From Plasmodiophora brassicae (lineage: Eukaryota; Endomyxa; Phytomyxea; Plasmodiophorida; Plasmodiophoridae), in assembly GCA_039704465.1 (NCBI GenBank), contig JASFAU010000013.1, positions 496,001 through 560,000 of the forward strand: a stretch of DNA of 64,000 nt, read 5' to 3'. The position numbers were made by a program, and so were the translations under genes. The notes under the pieces were generated by a model. It did no database searches, was not told where the DNA came from, and saw only the letters and a program-made list of their open reading frames with translations. How positions within the stretch are numbered: the stretch's first letter is position 1; the number at the start of each line of letters is the position of its first letter. Positions 58,752-64,000 of this stretch are shown one piece after another.

Positions 58752-58839
58752 ATCCAGTCTGGCGCTGTTGTCTGCCATGATGGTTCTGATCCCAGTCAAG
58801 TCCCTAATACAGCTTTAAATGTCAACGCGAAGTTATGCG

Positions 58840-60399
58840 TCACAGTTCGTCTTTCTGTTTAGTGGTTTCGTGTTTGCTGGATTCGTCTTTTGCAATAACT
58901 GGTACGACTGCTGTAGTTAATTTTTCCGCTTCGTCTTGCTTCGTGCGACATATGATTTCGTGAACAACTGCACATAACCTTAAGGGTTCATGTGGCAGCA
59001 GTTTTGCAGGACGGTACGAACCTGGGGCCTTAACAATGAACTTGGGATGAGAGCATATCAGGGGCGTTTCGATCTCAACAAGGTAGTGACAGGTCGTGGT
59101 CTCTTTAATGCTGGCGAAACGAGAACTGTCCAAATCCTTGTTGCAAATGAACCGGATCTCGGTCTCACGCGGCGTTCCTGTTAGGTCGCAGACAGTTCCA
59201 TCCCGGTACGTCTATACAATGCGGTTATTCCATTAGTGACACTGGCAGAGTCCAACAAGCCCAACCTGCATGAAGTACGAAGATGAAGGGCTGTTATCGA
59301 ATGCCACAAGAGAAGTCTTTGCATTAATAGACTCCTCGTCTGTGCTCCCTTCCCAAGACCCAAGCGTGAAAGCCGCCGTTGTTACGGTTTCAAACCGAAT
59401 GATCAGGTCATCTTCCGCGCCGCTAATCCTGACTTTCTCGGCATGAAACTGGCGAACAAACTTCAGATGGCAGTACTCGTACGACCACCACCCCTTATTC
59501 TACTCTAGAATAGTCAGTCGCGGTTGTGATGAAGAGCGCACCAACCAACCAGGAATATGCACTTAGTTGCGAGAGGGCCAAGCAAATGGAAAGGAGTGTT
59601 GACAGGGGCGGAGGGCGTGCACACGAAGCCGACCTCAACATATGCAACGTACTACACATAGGTAAGCGTTCCAACGTGGCGTCGGCGTCGATTTACTTAC
59701 CGTAAACGGATGAGGCTCCTCGGCTTTCAGGAATGTCAGGACGCCAGGTGTCTTCTTGCGCTCGCCAGTCGGGCACGCCATTATAACCTTCGCATGCCGT
59801 CCATCCGTCCCCCCAGCATACTCTTGTGCGTAGGTGCCATCGTCTTCCCATCTGTCACTCTCGAATGTGCCGAGCGAGAACGACAGCACCTCCTTTGTGT
59901 CCTCGTAATGGATTTGCCGCACAGACACGAAAGGGCATATCTCGAAGGTCCAGAAGCCGGCGGGTTTCTGTACACATTTTCTTTTCACCTGTTTCTTAAA
60001 CTTCGCCAGTGCCTTGGATCGCCTATTCTCCAGCGACAGCTCTCCGGCGCTCTCGTCCTGGGCCTCATCAGCGTATTCGGTTTTCGAGTTCGCCGGTATT
60101 GTGCAAACAACACGCTGACCAAGAGGCGTCATCGTTGTGTATGTCGTAGCGGCACCATCAACATCGCTTGCCGACGTCTTTCCCGCCGGCGAATCGCCCA
60201 GCAGAACGACATATTTCGCCAGCGACGACCAATCTGCCAGGTGATCCACCTACGACACCACGGATCAGCCGCGCCACCGCCGCCCGGTGAACATATCCTG
60301 GCCGACCGGTTCGATTGCCCTCGACAGCTCAGAGGAATCGCCGACCGTGACGAGGCCGACGGCCAACCCCACGACAGCCAGGCACGACGTCATCACCAT
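58840..60399 (-). CDS. ER lectin with two MRH domains and KDEL tail, erlectin/OS-9 type
   Basis: Such lectins recognise trimmed glycans on misfolded glycoproteins and deliver them to ER-associated degradation. Exon 1 (60399-60307) is a signal peptide (MVMTSCLAVVGLAVGLVTVG). A 57-nt intron leads into exon 2 (60249-59701), containing the first MRH domain: AGFWTFEICPFVSVRQIHYE through HAKVIMACPTGE. The next exon completes it with YVAYVEVGFVCTP. The second MRH follows: GWWSYEYCHLKFVRQFHAE, YRDGTVCDLTG, TEIRFICNKD and ETTTCHYLVEIETPLICSHP. The protein ends in KQKDEL, an ER-retrieval signal. Two MRH domains is the erlectin (XTP3-B) layout. The short middle exon border near 59590 is inferred. Confidence 0.87.
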
Positions 60400-60735
60400 C
60401 CCACGGCGTCGATGGCCAATGTCGAATTTTTCTTGGAAACGCCGCCCGACGGCAGACTTTCTCTCTCACCCACAGGGGCAAATGGACACCGAAGGCGAGA
60501 ATATTCTGCACGCTGCCGGGTGCCGCGTCTAGTACTCCAATTGGACGACAATGGTATCGCGCGAGGCAGAGACCTTAAATATTAGGTATCTACGAACGGA
60601 GTTCGGGGCTACCTATGTACATGGCCAGGTGTCGCAAGTGGCAACTCCCCAATTCGATCCGGCACGTCCCCCGAGCGCCAATATTGCATGTGACTCGGTC
60701 GAGGTTTACCAGTACAATACAAATGATTTGTAATT
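60400..60735. other. Intergenic between two minus-strand genes
   Basis: Promoter region of the ER lectin plus 3' flank of the PL14-like gene. AT-richer at its right end (60700-60735). No gene supported. Confidence 0.4.
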
Positions 60736-61965
60736 TCAAAACAAGTAGATAACGGCAAGGCCGAGCAGGACGAGGACGTAGCTCGTTGTCGACGGGAAGT
60801 TCCGGCGACCGCTGTTAGACCCGACTGCCAGTACATTGGGTGATTCCGTCTTCGAGGTCATGGGCATCTGGGCGGGCGCAGTGCGCTTAGAGCTCCGAAC
60901 CACATGGGAACGCTTCCTGGTACTTGCCACTGGTGCCACTGGACGGGTCTTCTTCGTTGTCTGTGCCGACGCCAAGATCTTCCTGGATGTCTTTGCGGGT
61001 GTGTTCGCTGTTTTCGATGTCGCGCGCTTGACTTGGCCGTACGATCGTGAAGTGCTGGCGACGAACAGTTTGAAGTTACGAAAGTAGGCGTACTGCGTTG
61101 TCGGGCTGCTGAAACTGGAACTGCCCCCGCCGAAGAACGTATCGAACTTGATGCCGTTGAACAGGCGAATCGACCCGTATTTGACGATATAGCTGATGAC
61201 GACCTTACCGTTGTGGATCACTTGTGTAAGCCCGTCTTGCAGGTCGACCATGACCGCCAGCTTCTGCCACTGCCCCGTGAGCAACGCGAAGTTCCTGCCG
61301 ACAATGTCGCCGTAGGACGGGTCGCAGCAGGTCAGGACCTGACTGTTGGGACATATCGTAGGAGACGGGCAGTACGCCTGGTTGTTGACAGCGTAAATGT
61401 AGGCGGCACCCGCCCCCGTTGCGTTTCGCCACATCAGTCGCGTCGAGAAGCAATTCGGGTTGCTGCGATTCACCGACCCGCCTCCGCAATCGAATGTCGT
61501 AGACGAGATGCCATCAGCGCCCCAGATGCCAGGCAGTTTTCCTTCCTTGACGAAGATGAATCCGGTCGGGAAGAAGACTTCATATTCCAGGGTCATGCGA
61601 GTGACGTTCCAGTACGGGTACCCCGGGGCGCTGTACCATCCAGCGATGCCCAGTGCCGTCGACTGGCCAAAGTACCCGGGCCCATACGTCACTTGGAGAA
61701 CGCTGGTGTTCGTACGGCCCTCCGGATCGACGACGTTCGCACTGGATAGGTAGCCAGGGTACCAGCCGTCCTTGGAGTGCACCCAGCCCAATTGATCCAG
61801 GAACTGTTTCACCGTCGTGAACGACATCGGGCGAATCACTTGCCGGTCCTGGGTGTAGTCGAACAGCTCGGCATGGTTGCCGATGTAGACGTTCGAGAAG
61901 GACAGCGCGTCGGCGCCCTCGTATACAACCCAGAATGCGAGCGTCCACACATGCAGCAGCGTCAT
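60736..61965 (-). CDS. PL14-like polysaccharide lyase, secreted, GPI-like C-terminus
   Basis: PL14 enzymes cleave uronic-acid polymers such as alginate or glucuronan. The ATG at 61965 gives a signal peptide (MTLLHVWTLAFWVVYEGADA). The fold region matches the family: GWYPGYLSSANVV, TYGPGYFGQSTAL, RMTLEYEVFFPTGFIFVKEG, KLPGIWG, CFSTRLMWRNATGAGAAYIY, LLTGQWQKLAVMVDLQDGL and FDTFFGGGSSSF with QYAYFRNFKLF. Several Cys suggest disulfides. The last ~75 residues are Ser/Thr/Lys-rich and end in a hydrophobic tail (TSYVLVLLGLAVIYLF), fitting a GPI anchor or a C-terminal TM. An upstream in-frame extension lacks an ATG and is probably leader or intron. It may act on host, algal or self wall material. Confidence 0.8.
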   Translation of the reverse strand: MTLLHVWTLAFWVVYEGADALSFSNVYIGNHAELFDYTQDRQVIRPMSFTTVKQFLDQLGWVHSKDGWYPGYLSSANVVDPEGRTNTSVLQVTYGPGYFGQSTALGIAGWYSAPGYPYWNVTRMTLEYEVFFPTGFIFVKEGKLPGIWGADGISSTTFDCGGGSVNRSNPNCFSTRLMWRNATGAGAAYIYAVNNQAYCPSPTICPNSQVLTCCDPSYGDIVGRNFALLTGQWQKLAVMVDLQDGLTQVIHNGKVVISYIVKYGSIRLFNGIKFDTFFGGGSSSFSSPTTQYAYFRNFKLFVASTSRSYGQVKRATSKTANTPAKTSRKILASAQTTKKTRPVAPVASTRKRSHVVRSSKRTAPAQMPMTSKTESPNVLAVGSNSGRRNFPSTTSYVLVLLGLAVIYLF

Positions 61966-62412
61966 CGCAGCAGCGGCTACGATTCCCGTATGAAATATCC
62001 AACGGCAGGCTCGCGGCTTACCTACTATCTCGATCGAGATTGCGCCCGGCAGGTTTATAGCAAATATCTGAGCAGCGGCTCGACCTTCTGTCATCTCCCA
62101 GATCGCGATACGTCGTCCATTGCAATGCTTCGTTTTCGGCCATGCCACTGTCGACCCGGTCCGAACACATACCCGAGCGCCCTGTTTCCTGCAGCAGGTC
62201 TTCTCAATCGACGGCCAATATGTCGACGTCGTCTAGCTATAGAGCTGCTCAGCATTTAAGAGCATCTCCACCGGTGATCCATATCCATATATGGCCGTAA
62301 ATCTGCAGATAATTACCGAGAAACTGCACCCCACTCGTTGCAAGATATGGATTACCTTTAAACCCGTAGCAGATTTGGACAGATCTGGAACGGATTTGAT
62401 GATGGCAATAAA
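61966..62412. other. Intergenic, no supported gene
   Basis: 447 bases between divergent genes, including an AT-rich part around 62270-62420. Short frames only; no domains. Confidence 0.4.
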
Positions 62413-62967
62413 ATGGAAGACAGCGCGACAACGTCGTCGACTCCTGCTCGCCGCGGAAAGGCGTTCTTCCAGAAAACTTCACGTCTTCTGAAGAGTGAAG
62501 ACACCATCATCACCAAAGTGCACAAGGCCAGCAGTCATTTGCTGTACGGAGTGCGAAGGCGATGCTGATCACACGTCTGCTTGTGGTCGTGCTAGCTGCC
62601 CTTGCGGCGTCTGACGATTCAGAAGGCATGCGGTGTCGTTTGCTAGATGGCGATACGCTGATGTCGACAGGCTGCTGTAGAAGTGCCTGCCTTGCCTGAC
62701 AAAGCTGATGGAGGTGGTGAGTTCCCGGTGATAGAGCTAGGCGGAGAAGCCGTCAAGCTGGATTCCTTGGGCCCGATTGTGGTCAACCCAGATGGTGCGT
62801 GTTATGCATTTGCGGCTACGCTTTAGTAATAATTCTGGTCAGGCACGATGAGGCGAATCACGAACTGGAACAAATTGACGCCGGAAGAGCAGGAACGGAC
62901 GTTGCAGAAAATCGGGAAGCGAAACCGGGTTCGACAAGAGGATCTCGTAGAGAAGGCTGAGCTGTAG
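62413..62967 (+). CDS. Small conserved protein of unknown function
   Basis: The C-terminal part is conserved in style with a short protein family I recall from fungi and protists. PVIELGGEAVKLDSLGPIVV and NPDG join across a 48-nt intron (62795-62842) to TMRRITNWNKLTPEEQERTL and QKIGKRNRVRQ, ending at TAG 62965-62967. The N-terminus is unsettled. One option is ATG 62413 (MEDSATTSSTPARRGKAFF, basic, possibly mitochondrial), with an intron from about 62548 to 62670. The other is ATG 62563 with a signal-peptide-like start (MLITRLLVVVLAALAAS), which then needs a splice I could not place cleanly. I cannot assign a molecular function; the motif pattern is conserved without a known activity. Confidence 0.6.
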
Positions 62968-63586
62968 ACTATAAACATTGCAGAACGTCTTAGGTTCGGC
63001 GGGGCTCCCAATGGCAGCGCACCGTAATCCATCAATCGTCCTGCCACAGGCTTCGAACGCAGTTCGCAGGCTACTGGGTCCAGGGGCGTAGGTACCCCCA
63101 GTTCAGTTACCAGGTGGGCGGCTTTCGCCCGCCTGGTCGGACTCGGGCTTGAGTTCTCCGACTCAGTTGTCACACCGTCCGAATCCTCTTCATATCCGTA
63201 CTGGTTTGCTTTGCCGATTTCACTGCACACATCATGAGACCTGCATGTCGAGTGGACTTCGATTTTCAGACTTACAGAAAGTAACTTCCTTCATCAACCC
63301 TTTGGCGAACCTTGCCGAGCAGAATGGTCGCCTACTGCGACGCTGTCCGACTCGTGCGCGTACGACGTATATTAAGTTGTCGTTGATGAAAGACGATCAC
63401 AAGCGGAATGCCCGTCTGAACGTACTACGTTGTCGTCCACCGGATTCCCGATGTCGGGTTTTAGTCGTGCCACGAGTGGAGTCTTCGGAGCTGCTTGCGG
63501 CCTTTTCCGTTGCAGGCGGTGCGTGCGCTACAATCATAGGGCCTATAGGGCGCAGCCAGCCCAGCCCACCGACAAAACTGCGTAAA
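62968..63586. other. Unresolved region, possible minus-strand gene
   Basis: On the minus strand a ~55-nt intron would join LLGKVRQRVDEGSYFL to EIGKANQYGYEEDSDG and continue to ~63020 with AKAAHLVTELGVPTPLDPV. The composition is protein-like, but neither start nor stop could be fixed and the frame runs into the small conserved gene. I record it as a candidate only. Confidence 0.3.
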
Positions 63587-64000
63587 ATGTGCATCTACTG
63601 CGCCGAAGCTGTGCGTGGTGGGTCGTATGCTGGCGGAATGCAAGCGCCGGCGCCGGTGCCAGCGTCACCGTACGCAGCCGCCGCACAGCGGGCCGTGTCG
63701 GCCACGCCCCGATACGATCTCACCGTCAGCGAGATCGTCATGATGAGCCAGGTCCTTCCCGTGGTAAGGATCGAGTCGCGCCGGTCGCTGGATCGGACGT
63801 CGCTCCAGTCCTGACTGCGACCCTTTGCTGTAGTATGCGAACCGGGCACCCGATTTCGTGGAACGTTTCAGGAATCGCGAGTTTTATGGTTTCAGAGTTG
63901 ACGAGCTGCGAGCAATCATCAAGTTTATCAGGGATCGTCTCTACATGAGTAGGGTCGGCTTCCACGGCCTCCCCGCGTACGGCAGGAAGCAGGTGCTCAT
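63587..64000 (+). CDS. 5' part of a PIAS/Siz-like SUMO ligase with SAP-type motif (truncated)
   Basis: Cut by the window end. Exon 1 (ATG 63587, or 63638) has a Pro/Ala-rich start (MQAPAPVPASPYAAAA) and TVSEIVMMSQVLPV. A 70-nt intron (63764-63833) joins into YANRAPDFVERFRNREFYGF and then VDELRAIIKFIRDRLYMSRV and GFHGLPAYGRKQVL. The last stretch has the two-helix, hydrophobic-GLP-hydrophobic pattern of a SAP domain, which in PIAS/Siz ligases sits at the N-terminus and binds DNA. No PINIT or SP-RING is in view, so another SAP protein is possible. Confidence 0.55.

Noticed and set aside
61205..61749. Plus and minus frames inside the PL14-like gene
   Set aside because: Shadows of a well-supported lyase reading frame.
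1..64000. Transposons, viral insertions or CRISPR arrays
   Set aside because: No reverse transcriptase, transposase, integrase, terminal repeats or regularly spaced repeats were seen on either strand.

Overview
The window is nuclear DNA from a gene-dense, moderately GC-rich unicellular eukaryote. Nearly every gene can be rebuilt by removing very short GT-AG introns, mostly 47-70 nt (extremes 33 and 110). The content is eukaryotic throughout: Prp18, CDK11, a ribosomal protein, a tRNA with a Pol III terminator, and ER proteins with signal peptides and a KDEL tail. A SPATA17-like IQ protein and several long coiled-coil proteins suggest a flagellated stage. Compact genome, tiny introns and a mix of animal-like and protist-like families fit a free-living or parasitic protist. 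A rhizarian such as a plasmodiophorid is my best guess, but this is inference and not proven. I saw no transposon, virus, CRISPR or plastid signal.

Layout, left to right. 1-8.5 kb: the tail of a truncated gene, a small coiled-coil ORF, a PP6 regulatory (SAPS) subunit on the minus strand, divergent Prp18, an 821-aa coiled-coil protein and a basic protein of unknown function. 8.6-12.1 kb (minus): an RMD1/RMND1-type DUF155 membrane protein and a PX-ankyrin-lipid kinase of the sphingosine/ceramide kinase type. 12.3-23.4 kb (plus): an ERMP1-like M28 metallopeptidase, a LYR-motif protein fused to PPR-like repeats, a bacterial-type (organellar) leucyl-tRNA synthetase, a secreted acidic coiled-coil protein, and CDK11. 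23.5-26.1 kb (minus): a FAD-dependent oxidoreductase with unusual N- and C-terminal extensions.

26.7-44.2 kb is one enormous gene, about 5,816 aa with a single 5' intron. It is a HERC1-like HECT ubiquitin ligase combining a RanBP2 zinc finger, four copies of a discoidin-like module, two SPRY domains, a jacalin-like region, RCC1 repeats, two concanavalin-like domains, two UBA domains and a C-terminal HECT. 44.3-47.1 kb: a SPATA17-like IQ protein and an MIT-AAA ATPase of the spastin/fidgetin/katanin group. 47.2-51.2 kb (minus): a long coiled-coil protein, then tRNA-Leu(UAA). 52.2-55.7 kb (minus): a secreted multicopper oxidase and a YeeE/YedE-type sulfur-compound transporter. 56.0-58.1 kb: an intronless DYW-type PPR protein, predicted to be an organellar C-to-U RNA editing factor. 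Then ribosomal protein eL33, a two-MRH-domain ER lectin of the erlectin/OS-9 type ending in KDEL (minus), a PL14-like lyase with a GPI-like tail (minus), a small conserved protein, and the 5' end of a PIAS/Siz-like SUMO ligase at the window edge.

The clearest functional theme is organelle and secretory-pathway biology. LeuRS, the DYW editing factor, LYR-PPR and RMD1-like proteins point to mitochondrial gene expression. Erlectin, ERMP1, the multicopper oxidase and the PL14 protein belong to the secretory route. Protein and signalling control is represented by the HECT ligase, PP6 regulator, CDK11 and the SUMO ligase. Exon joins given below were rebuilt by eye from reading frame, splice dinucleotides and family similarity; no searches or transcript data were available.
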